From: Fusicatenibacter sp.
GTDB taxonomy: Bacteria > Bacillota > Clostridia > Lachnospirales > Lachnospiraceae
Direction: 5' to 3'
Length of the DNA: 59,604 nucleotides
Assembly (NCBI GenBank): GCA_017887445.1
Contig: JAGHIA010000181.1
Coordinates: forward strand, 1-59,604
Part shown: piece after piece, positions 1 through 8,169 of the stretch
How positions within the stretch are numbered: position 1 is the first letter of the stretch
Layout: every line of letters begins with the position of its first letter
Translations under genes and position numbers: made by a program
Notes under the pieces: model-generated
What the model was told of the DNA's origin: nothing
Databases searched by the model: none
What the model saw: only the letters and a program-made list of their open reading frames with translations

Positions 1-119
1 CCGCGTCCTTTCTGCTTATCCGGCTGAGTCACAACGCCCACGATCTCATGTCCCGCAGCGGCCAATGCCTCCAGCGTTCCCACGGAAAAATCCGGCGTTC
101 CCATAAAAACTACTCTCAT
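1..119 (-). CDS. fmt: methionyl-tRNA formyltransferase, N-terminal part only
   Basis: The first 39 codons read [19 protein letters not shown] and continue into the TQPDKQKGR segment, the classic start of methionyl-tRNA formyltransferase, which formylates initiator Met-tRNA for translation start. The rest of the gene lies beyond the left edge. Its ATG directly follows the def stop codon, so def and fmt are co-transcribed, as in most bacteria. Only the start of the formyl-folate binding fold is visible; identity rests on this start plus the def-fmt order. Confidence 0.93.
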   Translation of the reverse strand, partial: MRVVFMGTPDFSVGTLEALAAAGHEIVGVVTQPDKQKGR

Positions 120-596
120 TTATTCTTCCTCGTCTTCATATTCGTTGTCCCACAGTTCCCCTTCCACCTTCTCGGTGTACATATGACCGTCCAGGTGGTC
201 GCACTCATGGCAGATGGCCCGGGCCAGAAGCTCTGTGCCCTCCAGCTCAAAGGGCTTCATCTCCCGGTCCAGAGCCCGCACGACCACATGATCCGGCCGG
301 GTCACCATCCCGGATTTGCCCGGAAGGCTTAAACATCCCTCAGCGCCGGACTGCTCGCCGGAGGTCTCGATGATCTCCGGATTGATCAAGATATGAGGCG
401 TTCCGTCTGTGTCGATGACCACGATGCGCTTCAGCACGCCCACCTGCGGCGCCGCCAGGCCCACCCCGCAGGCGTCGTACATGGTATCCAGCATATCGTC
501 GATCAGCTGCTGGATCCTCGGCGTCATCTCCTCCACCGGTCTGCATACTTTTGTAAGGACACTGTCGCCCATGATTCGAATTGTTCTGATTGCCAT
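120..596 (-). CDS. def: peptide deformylase
   Basis: This 158-residue protein removes the N-formyl group from nascent proteins. It carries the three family motifs in order: GVGLAAPQVG, EGCLSLPG and HECDHLDG, which give the Cys and two His metal ligands and the catalytic Glu (here the usual HExxH Glu-X-X-His form is HECDH). The start MAIRTIRIMGD at 596 fits the family length; the longer reading frame upstream overlaps the 3' end of priA and is not needed. The acidic tail ending EDEEE is slightly unusual. It lies between priA and fmt in one operon. Confidence 0.96.
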   Translation of the reverse strand: MAIRTIRIMGDSVLTKVCRPVEEMTPRIQQLIDDMLDTMYDACGVGLAAPQVGVLKRIVVIDTDGTPHILINPEIIETSGEQSGAEGCLSLPGKSGMVTRPDHVVVRALDREMKPFELEGTELLARAICHECDHLDGHMYTEKVEGELWDNEYEDEEE

Positions 597-615
597 TGTT
601 TTTTCTCCTTTTCTT

Positions 616-2832
616 CTATGCGTTAAAATCAAACTGTATATATATACCGGAAAATCCGCTGTTGATCTCAATGTACCGCTCCAGCCGCTCCCGCAAAGCA
701 AACAGAATCTCCTGCCGCTGCGCTTTCACATACAGGACATGGCGGTACAGATCGCTGATCCTGGCCACGCTTTCTTTTGCCGGTCCGATCAGCTGCACCT
801 TAGATTCCCCGGAAAATCTAAGCAGAAATCTTCGTATGTATTCCATCGCCTGCTCCAGCCGTTCTTCTTCCTGGCAGGCCCCATGGACCGCCAGCAGCTG
901 GTGAGCCGGGGGATAATCCATCAGTTCCCGGTACCCGATCTCTTCCCCGAAAAACGCCGGGTAATCCTGAACTGCCGCCGCGCGGATGCTGTAGTGATCC
1001 GGCTGGTAGGTCTGGATTACGGCGGCGCCTTTTTTGTCCTTGCGCCCCGCCCTTCCCACCGCCTGGGTCAGAATCTGAAACGTCCGCTCCCCGGCCCGGT
1101 AGTCGGAGGCATTCAGCGAAAGATCCGCCGCCAGCACGCCCACCAACGTCACATCGGGAAAATCGTGTCCTTTGACGATCATCTGGGTACCGATCAACAC
1201 ATCCGCCTCTCTGGCCGCAAACGCGGAAAGAATCTTCCCGTAACTCTCCTTGTTCCGCGTGGTATCCGCGTCCATGCGGAGGGTCCGCACCCCGGGAAAG
1301 GTTTTCTGCACGATCTGCTCGATCTGCTGGGTGCCCGCCCGGAAGCCTCCGATATAGGACGACCCGCAGGAAGGACAGCGGTTTTTCTGCCCGGTGCGGT
1401 AGCCGCAGTAGTGGCACACCAGCGTCCCGTCGTTGTGAGCCGTCAGCGACACGTCACAGTGGGGGCATTTCATCACATGCCCGCAGGCGCGGCAGGAAAT
1501 AAACCCCGCGTATCCCCTGCGGTTGAGAAACAGCATGGCCTGCTCTTTTCGCTCCAGACACTGCTCCAGCCGCCCGGTCAGCGCCGTGCTTAAGATCGAG
1601 CGGTTTCCTCTCTTTAATTCTTCCCGCATATCCACAATACATACGTCGGGAAGCTGGGATTCCCCGTATCTGCCTTCCAACGTGATCAGCGCGTACTCGC
1701 CGGTTCTGCAGCGATAATAAGCGTCCACCGACGGCGTGGCGGACCCCAGCATCACATGGGCATGCTCCAGCCGCGCCCGCTGGATGGCCGTCTCTCTGGC
1801 ATGGTACCGGGGCGTTACTTCACTTTTATAGGATGTCTCATGCTCCTCGTCGATCAGGATCAGTCCCAGATCCGGAAACGGCGTAAACAGCGCCGAGCGG
1901 GGGCCCAGCATGATACTCACCTGGCCGGTGGCCGCCCGCTCCGTCTGCTCATATCTCTGGGCCGGCGTCATTCTGGAATTCATCACCGCCACCCGGTCGC
2001 CGAAATACCCGCAGAACCTGCTCACGTTCTGATAGGTCAGCGCGATCTCCGGTATCAGCACGATCACCTGGCGTCCCTGCCGGAGCACCTCCTCGATCAG
2101 GCGGATATAGACCATCGTCTTTCCGCTGCCGGTAACCCCCTGCAGCAGACATGGCCGGTCCTTCTCCTTCCATTCCCGGAAGATTTCCCCTGCCGCACGC
2201 TCCTGGGAATCACTGAGGACAAACGCCGGCATGGAAAACTCTTTTCCTGCCGCTGTTTTTGCCCCGGAGGTACTCTCCACCCGGAGAACGCCCTGGACCT
2301 CCAGTCCCTGCACCGCGGCGGCGGTCAGCTTCAGCTCTTTGATCGTTTCCGTGTAATCCAGGACCGGGTCTTCCAGAAGCTTCTCCAGAAGCCGGGCCTT
2401 AGCCTTATATTTTTTTCGTTTTAGTTCCTCCAGGGTGTCCCGCGCCGCGTCCCGGTTCTGCAGCAGCAGGATCGTCCGCTTCTCCCTGGCCTTGGCTTTG
2501 CTTTTTACCGGCAGCACCGTCTTCAGCGCCTGGATCATGGTAGAGCCGTAGGTGTGCTTCATCCACGCCGCCAGAGCGATCAGCCGCGCCTCTACCGTGA
2601 CCCCGTCCCGGGACAGCTCCCGGATCTCTTTCATCCTGCTCTCGTCAAAGCTGGCATGGCTGCTCACAGAAAGTACATACCCGGTCACCAGGCGGTTGCC
2701 GTTCCCAAAGGGGATCTTCACCTGGCTCCCCGGCTGGATCTCTCCTTCCAGCGACGGCGGGATCCGGTACTGAAAGGTCCGGTCCAGTTTCTCGTGGGTA
2801 ATATCCACAATAATATCCGCATAACTGCTCAT
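616..2832 (-). CDS. priA: primosomal replication restart helicase PriA
   Basis: The 738-residue protein restarts stalled replication forks by unwinding DNA and loading the primosome. It has the N-terminal DNA-binding region starting ADIIVDITHEKLDRTFQYRIP, a helicase motor with Walker A GVTGSGKTMVY and the DEEHETSYKS motif, and a zinc-binding cysteine array (CRACGHVMKCPHC, CHYCG, CPSCG) inserted in the helicase, all diagnostic of PriA. Its start codon lies immediately after the murE stop codon, so translation is probably coupled. Nineteen bases separate it from def. Nothing looks truncated. Confidence 0.97.
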   Translation of the reverse strand: MSSYADIIVDITHEKLDRTFQYRIPPSLEGEIQPGSQVKIPFGNGNRLVTGYVLSVSSHASFDESRMKEIRELSRDGVTVEARLIALAAWMKHTYGSTMIQALKTVLPVKSKAKAREKRTILLLQNRDAARDTLEELKRKKYKAKARLLEKLLEDPVLDYTETIKELKLTAAAVQGLEVQGVLRVESTSGAKTAAGKEFSMPAFVLSDSQERAAGEIFREWKEKDRPCLLQGVTGSGKTMVYIRLIEEVLRQGRQVIVLIPEIALTYQNVSRFCGYFGDRVAVMNSRMTPAQRYEQTERAATGQVSIMLGPRSALFTPFPDLGLILIDEEHETSYKSEVTPRYHARETAIQRARLEHAHVMLGSATPSVDAYYRCRTGEYALITLEGRYGESQLPDVCIVDMREELKRGNRSILSTALTGRLEQCLERKEQAMLFLNRRGYAGFISCRACGHVMKCPHCDVSLTAHNDGTLVCHYCGYRTGQKNRCPSCGSSYIGGFRAGTQQIEQIVQKTFPGVRTLRMDADTTRNKESYGKILSAFAAREADVLIGTQMIVKGHDFPDVTLVGVLAADLSLNASDYRAGERTFQILTQAVGRAGRKDKKGAAVIQTYQPDHYSIRAAAVQDYPAFFGEEIGYRELMDYPPAHQLLAVHGACQEEERLEQAMEYIRRFLLRFSGESKVQLIGPAKESVARISDLYRHVLYVKAQRQEILFALRERLERYIEINSGFSGIYIQFDFNA

Positions 2833-4305
2833 TCAGCCTTTCTCCCCGTCTTCTTCCAGGATCTCCCGGATCAGCACGCGTTCGTCCATGGGATATTTCT
2901 TTCCCTTGATGATCTGATAATCCTCGTGACCTTTTCCCGCCAGCACCACGATATCGCCCGGCTCGCCATGATGGATCGCATAAGCGATGGCCTCCTTGCG
3001 GTCAATGATCTCCACATAGGCCCCGCCGGTTTTCGAAATGCCCGTCTTGATATCGTCAATGATAGCCTGCGGATCCTCGTTCCTTGGATTGTCGGAGGTG
3101 ATGATCGTAAGCTCCGCCATACGGCCGGACACCTCTCCCATCTCAAACCGTCTGGCTCTGGAGCGGTTTCCGCCGCAGCCGAACAGACAGACAATCCGGT
3201 GAGGATGGTATTCCCGCAGCGTGGACAGCAGGCTTTCCAGACTCATGGCATTGTGAGCATAGTCGATCATCAGTGTAAACTCGTCGGAAACCTTCACCAT
3301 CTCCGCCCTTCCGCGGACCTTCGCCGCCCGCAGGGCCGCCTGGATATTTTCCACAGACACCTGGAAATGGCGGCAGATGGAAATGGCTGTCAGGGAATTG
3401 TAAATATTGAACTTACCCGGAATATCGATCTCCACCGGAAAATGGAGCAATCCATCCACCGTATAGGAAATCCCCAGATAGCCGGGATAGGTCACAAGCT
3501 TCTCGTCCACAGCCCGCAGGTCTGCTTCCTCGGAAAATCCATAAGTCTCCAGCCGGCAGGTGCTGCCCTCCACAATCTCCTCAAAATGTTCGTCGTCCCG
3601 GTTGACGATCCCGACGGCACACTGGCGCAGCAGCCGTTTCTTGCATTCCAGATAATCCTCGAAACTGCTGTGCTCGTTGGGGCCGATGTGGTCCTCACCG
3701 ATATTTGTGAAAATACCGAAATCAAAGGTAATACCGCCGCACCGGTGCAGCATCAGCGCCTGAGACGACACTTCCATCACCACGCAGTCGCAGCCTTCCT
3801 CCGCCATCTCGGCAAAATACTGCTGAACCAGATAGGACTCCGGCGTCGTATTCTCCGAAGGAATATGGCGGTCCCCGATAATCGTCTCGATGGTTCCGAT
3901 CAGTCCCACCTTATACCCGGCGTTTTCCAGAATCGAGCGCACCATATAGACGGTGGTGGTCTTTCCTTTGGTTCCCGTCACTCCGATGGTTTTCAGCTTT
4001 TTGGCCGGCTCGCCGAACCATGCGCAGGAAATCAAAGCCAGGGCATATCTGGTATCGGAAACCTGCAGTACCGTCACGTCCTCCGGAACATCCACCGGTT
4101 CTTCCACTACCAGCACCCTGGCACCTTTCTTTACAACTTCTCCCGCAAATGTATGACCGTCCACAACGGCTCCGCGAATACACACGAACAGAGCGCCTTC
4201 TTCCACTTTCCGTGAATCGTAGGCGACTGCCCGGACTTCCGTGTCCAGGGAACCCTGAAGACAGGTGCAGGAAATATTTTCTATCAGTGAACGCAGATAT
4301 TTCAT
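2833..4305 (-). CDS. murE: UDP-MurNAc-tripeptide synthetase (meso-DAP ligase)
   Basis: This 490-residue cytoplasmic Mur ligase adds the third residue of the peptidoglycan stem peptide. Visible are the ATP loop TGTKGKTTT, the central-domain signatures ENTTPES and MEVSSQAL, and in the C-terminal domain DNPRNEDP; the DNPR form is the established marker for meso-diaminopimelate specificity as opposed to lysine. The start has the Shine-Dalgarno AGGAGG ten bases upstream. It is the first gene of the murE-priA-def-fmt run. Its upstream region holds an AT-rich stretch with a TATAAT-like box and then the first structured repeat. Confidence 0.96.
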   Translation of the reverse strand: MKYLRSLIENISCTCLQGSLDTEVRAVAYDSRKVEEGALFVCIRGAVVDGHTFAGEVVKKGARVLVVEEPVDVPEDVTVLQVSDTRYALALISCAWFGEPAKKLKTIGVTGTKGKTTTVYMVRSILENAGYKVGLIGTIETIIGDRHIPSENTTPESYLVQQYFAEMAEEGCDCVVMEVSSQALMLHRCGGITFDFGIFTNIGEDHIGPNEHSSFEDYLECKKRLLRQCAVGIVNRDDEHFEEIVEGSTCRLETYGFSEEADLRAVDEKLVTYPGYLGISYTVDGLLHFPVEIDIPGKFNIYNSLTAISICRHFQVSVENIQAALRAAKVRGRAEMVKVSDEFTLMIDYAHNAMSLESLLSTLREYHPHRIVCLFGCGGNRSRARRFEMGEVSGRMAELTIITSDNPRNEDPQAIIDDIKTGISKTGGAYVEIIDRKEAIAYAIHHGEPGDIVVLAGKGHEDYQIIKGKKYPMDERVLIREILEEDGEKG

Positions 4306-4413
4306 CTATTTTATGCCTCCTGAAAAAACGATATTATATTAAAATATAACATAGACGCCAGAACATTGCAATGGGTGGAGGGACGAAAGCAACGCCAGCG
4401 ACGAAAGCCTGAC

Positions 4414-4686
4414 GAAAGCGAAGAGACGCGGAGCAGGCGGCAGGCGCGGCGCGGGGACGGCTGGGAGGGTGCGGAAACTCTAAACGTCCCGGAGGCGTTC
4501 CGGACGGGGACCGGCGCAATTCGACAGGAATGCCTGATGCATTCCCGTCTCAGTGCGCCTCAGGCTCAGGGCGTGAAGCCCTTCGCCTGCCCCGTCCGGA
4601 ACGCCTCCGGGACGTTAAGAGTTTCTCGCACCCTCCCAGACGCCCCCGCGCCGCGCCTGCCGCCTGCCCCGCGTCTCTTTGCTTTC
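4414..4686 (+). repeat. structured repeat family 1, copy A
   Basis: A 273 bp inverted repeat whose arms (about 4414-4508 and 4590-4686) are nearly perfectly complementary over 90 bases. The centre forms two more hairpin arms: GGCGCA/TGCGCC enclosing GGAATGC/GCATTCC, and CAGGC/GCCTG enclosing GGGC-gtgaa-GCCC. This gives a long stem ending in a three-way junction. The central sequence from ATTCGACAGGAA to CGTCTCAG is shared with copies B, C and D. It lies upstream of murE, with core orientation on the plus strand. A GACGAAAGC motif flanks it on the left and TTCTGGGGTTGGC on the right, the latter also seen at copy D. It has no convincing protein-coding content. Confidence 0.9.
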
Positions 4687-4778
4687 TGGGGTTGGCGGCG
4701 GTGGGGTGGCTGTTGTTATTGGGCGTATTGTGCGGGGGATTGGGGAGACGCACGGTGTACAATGGTTTGATGCCGGTT

Positions 4779-4853
4779 AGGGCGTGTTTGAAAATTGCTT
4801 TATGCAAAGTAGGGCGTGCAGATTGCAGGAATGAATTTTTAAACATGTTCTGA
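4779..4853 (+). repeat. palindromic repeat family 2, degenerate copy
   Basis: The stretch contains GCGTGTTTGAAAATTGC, GCAGATTGCAGGAATGAA and a decayed right end AAACATGTTCT. The same words recur at eight other places in this window, the longest at 50140-50303. It sits between copy A of family 1 and the repeat-protein gene. Confidence 0.65.
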
Positions 4854-4889
4854 GCGTGGGTTGTGTTTTTATATTTAATGATAACGCGG

Positions 4890-4921
4890 AAATGGCGATA
4901 TACCGAAGTATATCGCCATTT
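4890..4921. terminator. 14 bp perfect stem-loop, possible terminator
   Basis: AAATGGCGATATAC and GTATATCGCCATTT form a perfect 14 bp stem with loop CGAA. It lies 155 bases downstream of the stop of the repeat-protein gene. There is no long T run on either strand, so its role as a terminator is uncertain. The rest of 4922-5076 is AT-rich and holds nothing recognisable. Confidence 0.4.
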
Positions 4922-5076
4922 CGTTAATGAGGGGGGAGATAGTGAGTGGTTAATCAACTATCCGAGTATTAGTATACGGATAAAATGTGTTGAAAGTATG
5001 TCCAAAAAATAAAAAAACGCGAAAAGGTTTTAAGAAATCAGAAAAATTCTGAGAAGAATTCCGAATTTAATCCGCT

Positions 5077-6042
5077 TCATTGTCGTTTAAGTGATTTGCA
5101 ACCATAAAACATAAATTTTATATTTTTCACTCGAGAAGTATCAAATCCACTCACACCCAAGTTCTCCAACGATTCGCAATCGCTGAACATTCCTCTCATA
5201 TCCTCCACTTGTGCGGTATCAAATCCGCTTACGTCCAGAGTTTTAAGCGAACGACAGCCATAAAACATCCATGCCATGCTGCTCACTCGAGATGTATCAA
5301 ATCCGCTCACATTAAGATTTTTTAGTGATCTGCAGTCAAAAAACATGCTTCGCATATCCTTCACTCGAGAAGTAATAAAACTGCTCACATCCAGGTTCTC
5401 CAACGATTCGCAATCTTCAAACATCTCTCTCATATCTTCTACTTTTTCGGTGTTAAAGCCTTTCACATCTAATTTTTCAAGCGATTTGCAGTCTCGAAAC
5501 ATGTAGCTCATATTCTTCACTTGCATGGTATCAAATCCACTTACATCCAGATTTTTAAGTGATTCACAAGCACCAAACATACAGCTCATATCCTTCACTT
5601 GCGCGGTATCAAATTCACTTATCTCCAAATTTTCAAGCAATCTGCAATCGCTAAACATAAATGCCATATCCTCCACTTGAGAGGTATCAAATCCGCTCAC
5701 GTCCAGATTTTTAAGTGATTTACACATGCCAAACATAAAGCACATATCAGTTACCTGAGATGTATCAAGCCCTTTTAAATCCGCAGTTTCCAGATATTCA
5801 CATCCCCTGAACATTCTCACAATATTTTCATCCGCCGGTACCTTTCCATTCGCCGCAATATGAACATGGAGTTGAGCATCATCATTACTCATCCAAGCCA
5901 TAACACTGCCGTCCCGCGTTTCAGAAATGTCCGTCACGTTCATTGCATCGTTTGGAACGTCTGATAATGTATCAGAAATTGTGATCATCACCACATCTTG
6001 TTTTCTATTAAAGTATGTATCCCAAAACTCTTTTTTCTTCAT
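5077..6042 (-). CDS. BspA-like (DUF285) leucine-rich repeat protein
   Basis: The 321-residue protein consists of a short N-terminal region followed, from about residue 70, by ten 26-residue units of the form VxDMxxMFxxCxSLKNLDVSGFDTS, the DUF285/BspA-type repeat usually found on cell-surface proteins of gut bacteria. No signal peptide or anchor is visible, so as encoded it would stay in the cytoplasm. The start at MKKKEFWDTYF is chosen because AAGGAG lies six bases upstream; an ATG 25 codons further upstream has no good ribosome site. The array stops inside its tenth unit (CKSLKRQ), suggesting loss of the original C terminus. The gene is much more AT-rich than its neighbours and is bracketed by family 1 copies A and B in opposite orientation, which points to transfer. 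Function is unknown. Confidence 0.85.
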   Translation of the reverse strand: MKKKEFWDTYFNRKQDVVMITISDTLSDVPNDAMNVTDISETRDGSVMAWMSNDDAQLHVHIAANGKVPADENIVRMFRGCEYLETADLKGLDTSQVTDMCFMFGMCKSLKNLDVSGFDTSQVEDMAFMFSDCRLLENLEISEFDTAQVKDMSCMFGACESLKNLDVSGFDTMQVKNMSYMFRDCKSLEKLDVKGFNTEKVEDMREMFEDCESLENLDVSSFITSRVKDMRSMFFDCRSLKNLNVSGFDTSRVSSMAWMFYGCRSLKTLDVSGFDTAQVEDMRGMFSDCESLENLGVSGFDTSRVKNIKFMFYGCKSLKRQ

Positions 6043-6200
6043 AAAAAACTCCTTCCCTGTTTCTGGCATATCCCCGCATACAATTTTTATTTCTCTATTT
6101 CTTTTTGCGCCGCTCATTTTTCCGTATAGTTATAATTGGAAGATTCCTTACCACTTTATACAGATTCCAAGCCATCCCGGCGACGCAGGCACAAAAGCCA

Positions 6201-6461
6201 GAAAGAAGCCCGGGGCCGCCGGCATGGGGCGCGGTGGGCATCTGTGAGGGCGCGAGAAAATCTTAACGTGCCGGAGGCGTTCCGGGCGGGGCGGACGAAG
6301 GACTTCACGTCCTGAGTCCGAGGCGCACTGAGACGGGAATGCATCAGGCATTCCTGTCGAATTGCGCCGGTCCCCGTCCGGAACACCTCCGGCACGTTTC
6401 GATTTTCCGCACCCTCACAGCGGCCCGCCGCACCCCATGCCGACGGCCCCGGGCTTCTTTC
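6201..6461 (-). repeat. structured repeat family 1, copy B
   Basis: A 261 bp element of the same family as copy A, with its core reading on the minus strand. Arms begin GAAAGAAGCCCGGGGCC on each strand. Compared with copy A the side hairpin changes from CAGGC/GCCTG to CGGAC/GTCCG and from GGGC/GCCC to GGAC/GTCC, so each base change is matched by its partner. It lies between the start of the repeat-protein gene and tRNA-Val, with the end motif GGCGGACGAAAG on its right side. Confidence 0.9.
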
Positions 6462-6511
6462 GTCCGCCTTCGCCCTTTTCGCCCCTTTTGCATAAAATTT
6501 TGAAAAAACTC

Positions 6512-6539
6512 TTGAAATTCATGTTCAGAGTGCTATAAT
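6512..6539 (+). promoter_or_regulatory. sigma-A type promoter for tRNA-Val
   Basis: TTGAAA and TATAAT are spaced by 16 bases and place the transcription start a few bases before the tRNA. The box pair begins 51 bases beyond the end of structured copy B. Confidence 0.75.
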
Positions 6540-6549
6540 TAATTCCAAT

Positions 6550-6623
6550 GGAAGCATAGCTCAGCCGGGATGAGCGTTCGCCTCACACGCGAAAGGTCAC
6601 GGGTTCGAGCCCCGTTGCTTCCA
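6550..6623 (+). tRNA. tRNA-Val (CAC anticodon)
   Basis: A full cloverleaf is visible: acceptor GGAAGCA/TGCTTCC, anticodon stem TTCGC/GCGAA with loop CTCACAC giving anticodon CAC (codon GTG), and a T arm ACGGG/CCCGT with TTCGAGC. The gene does not encode CCA. A T-rich run follows at once and probably ends transcription. Confidence 0.95.
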
Positions 6624-6686
6624 TTTTTTATTTTTTTTCAGCGATTCATTCAGCGGAACCGTCGCATTTTTTCTTACAGCGCCCCG

Positions 6687-7718
6687 TCATTTCTCAGATT
6701 CCCATAATCCAGAACCTCCGCAAAAAACGCCAGCGCCAGTCCCTGGCCCCTGGATCCATTTCCTTGGAATTGTCCGGTAGCCTTCCCGGTCTTTCATGAC
6801 AGCAGTCCCTCCGGACACGTTCAGCACCCTGCCGTCTTTGCTGACATTCTCCTGGATCCCCCGGATCGCCCGGTTGATGTATTTGATGTGCAGCGGATTT
6901 CCTTTGACCACCATTGCGGCCGCAATCCCTGCCGAAGCCGAAACTTCCTCGTAAGATCCGGCATCATCCAGAATCGTGCGCCACAACCCCTGCTCCGTCT
7001 GCAAAAGCTTTAAGGCAGCCAGCTGTTCGTTCAATGATCCTGTCACATCCAGATATTTGGGATAAAGATAACATTCCGGCAGAACGGTCCCCACCTGCGC
7101 CATCGTGTAAGCCGCCCAGGCATTGGCTCTTCCCCAGTAGATCCCTGACATATGGTCGCCTGTGAGATTATTGTATCCGTGATAATACAGTCCCGTCTCC
7201 GGATCCTGCAGATAGCAGATATGCCAATAATACTGATTCAGTGCGTCTTCGATCAATGTCTCATCCTTCAGCTTTACGCCTACCCGCAGCAGAAAGAACG
7301 CCGCCATGAACAGTGTGTCCGCCCATGCCTGCTCCGGAAAATCATTGTTTTCAGACACTGTGTGCTGCAGCACAGAATCTCCAAAACGCAGCGCTTCCTT
7401 TTGGAGATATTCTACCTTGCTCTTTACGATGTCCCAGTATTTTTCCTCCCCTGTGGCCTCATACAGGGTGATCAGACAATGGCCCATGGCACAGGTGTTC
7501 ACTGTCCACTTGGGCAGTCCCAGCTCCAGATATTCGTCCACCCGCGCTTTCACAAGCTCCAGATACCGTTCCTTTTTCGTGGCCTCGTAGGCTCTGCAGA
7601 TTCCGTAATACGCTACGCCGCAGGGCCAGTCCCAGGTCATATCCATCCGCATCGTCCGCTCGGTCATCCTGTCTATCAGCTCCAGAAGCTGCTCTCTTTC
7701 AAATTCCAAACCTGCCAT
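6687..7718 (-). CDS. glycoside hydrolase family 105, C terminus frameshifted
   Basis: This 343-residue protein matches unsaturated rhamnogalacturonyl/glucuronyl hydrolases (GH105/GH88, YteR-like), cytosolic enzymes that trim delta-4,5-unsaturated uronic acids from pectin-type oligosaccharides. Visible are CGVAYYGI near residue 33, AWADTLFMA near residue 131 with the probable catalytic Asp, and WGRANAW. The start MAGLEFEREQ has AAGGAGG well placed upstream; the longer frame does not. Near the end, after RKWIQG, the frame leaves the family sequence and reads GTGAGVFCGG; the expected tail QGLALAFFAEVLDYGNL sits intact in another frame and would stop at 6674. A small deletion, about five bases relative to the usual IQGWGQG, explains this. 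Activity is therefore doubtful. No transporter or regulator for its substrate is adjacent. Confidence 0.85.
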   Translation of the reverse strand: MAGLEFEREQLLELIDRMTERTMRMDMTWDWPCGVAYYGICRAYEATKKERYLELVKARVDEYLELGLPKWTVNTCAMGHCLITLYEATGEEKYWDIVKSKVEYLQKEALRFGDSVLQHTVSENNDFPEQAWADTLFMAAFFLLRVGVKLKDETLIEDALNQYYWHICYLQDPETGLYYHGYNNLTGDHMSGIYWGRANAWAAYTMAQVGTVLPECYLYPKYLDVTGSLNEQLAALKLLQTEQGLWRTILDDAGSYEEVSASAGIAAAMVVKGNPLHIKYINRAIRGIQENVSKDGRVLNVSGGTAVMKDREGYRTIPRKWIQGPGTGAGVFCGGSGLWESEK

Positions 7719-7862
7719 TTTGTTCCTCCTTGTTTTCCTGTCTGCTTTATCAGTTTCCGCCGGTTTCAAATACATTCTAAATCAGAATTTCCCGCACATC
7801 GCCATTATACCTCATTTTCCCTGCATTTTCCACATCTGCTGCACCATACATGGCAAACAGGC

Positions 7863-7924
7863 GTATCGCAAAGCGATTTTCAATGGCCGGATGCCGTAAC
7901 TATTCAGCTGGCTGAATAGTTACG
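7863..7924 (-). repeat. family 3 repeat, partial copy
   Basis: Contains AAAGCGATTTTCAATGGCCGG followed by the hairpin GTAACTATTCAGC/GCTGAATAGTTAC, the last half of the family 3 unit. A much decayed remainder, including TTTCATGGGGTCTGTACC, can be traced to about 8125. The 7776-8169 gap upstream of the carbamate kinase otherwise shows no gene; the promoter was not identified with confidence. Confidence 0.7.
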
Positions 7925-8169
7925 TTTGAATTGCTGCCTTCTGTTTTCATGCTTGATTTTTCCATAAAACCACTCTATAATATTGAATATCACTCATAGG
8001 TGACGCCTGCGTTTCCAGCGCAAAACGGCATAAGAAACACCGTTTCCGCGCACCTTCAAGACAAATTTTCATCGAAGCCGCAAAGCTTCACTTTCATGGG
8101 GTCTGTACCGTAAATACACAGCTCCAGCAAAACCGTTGCCAAAACTTTAGATAAAGAGAGGACATATAT

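Noticed and set aside
4530-4853. An open frame in the family 1 core (MPDAFPSQCASGSGRE) that recurs in copies B and C
   Set aside because: Copy D lacks the start codon, and differences between copies follow base pairing rather than synonymous change. The likeness comes from the conserved nucleotide structure.
4366-4957. Other long frames on both strands through copy A
   Set aside because: They arise from GC-rich palindromic DNA without stops, have no ribosome sites and give low-complexity Arg/Pro/Ala proteins.
4414-6461. Copies A and B as ends of a classical insertion sequence
   Set aside because: The enclosed gene is a repeat protein, no transposase is present, and the outer sequences of the two elements differ rather than forming identical terminal repeats.
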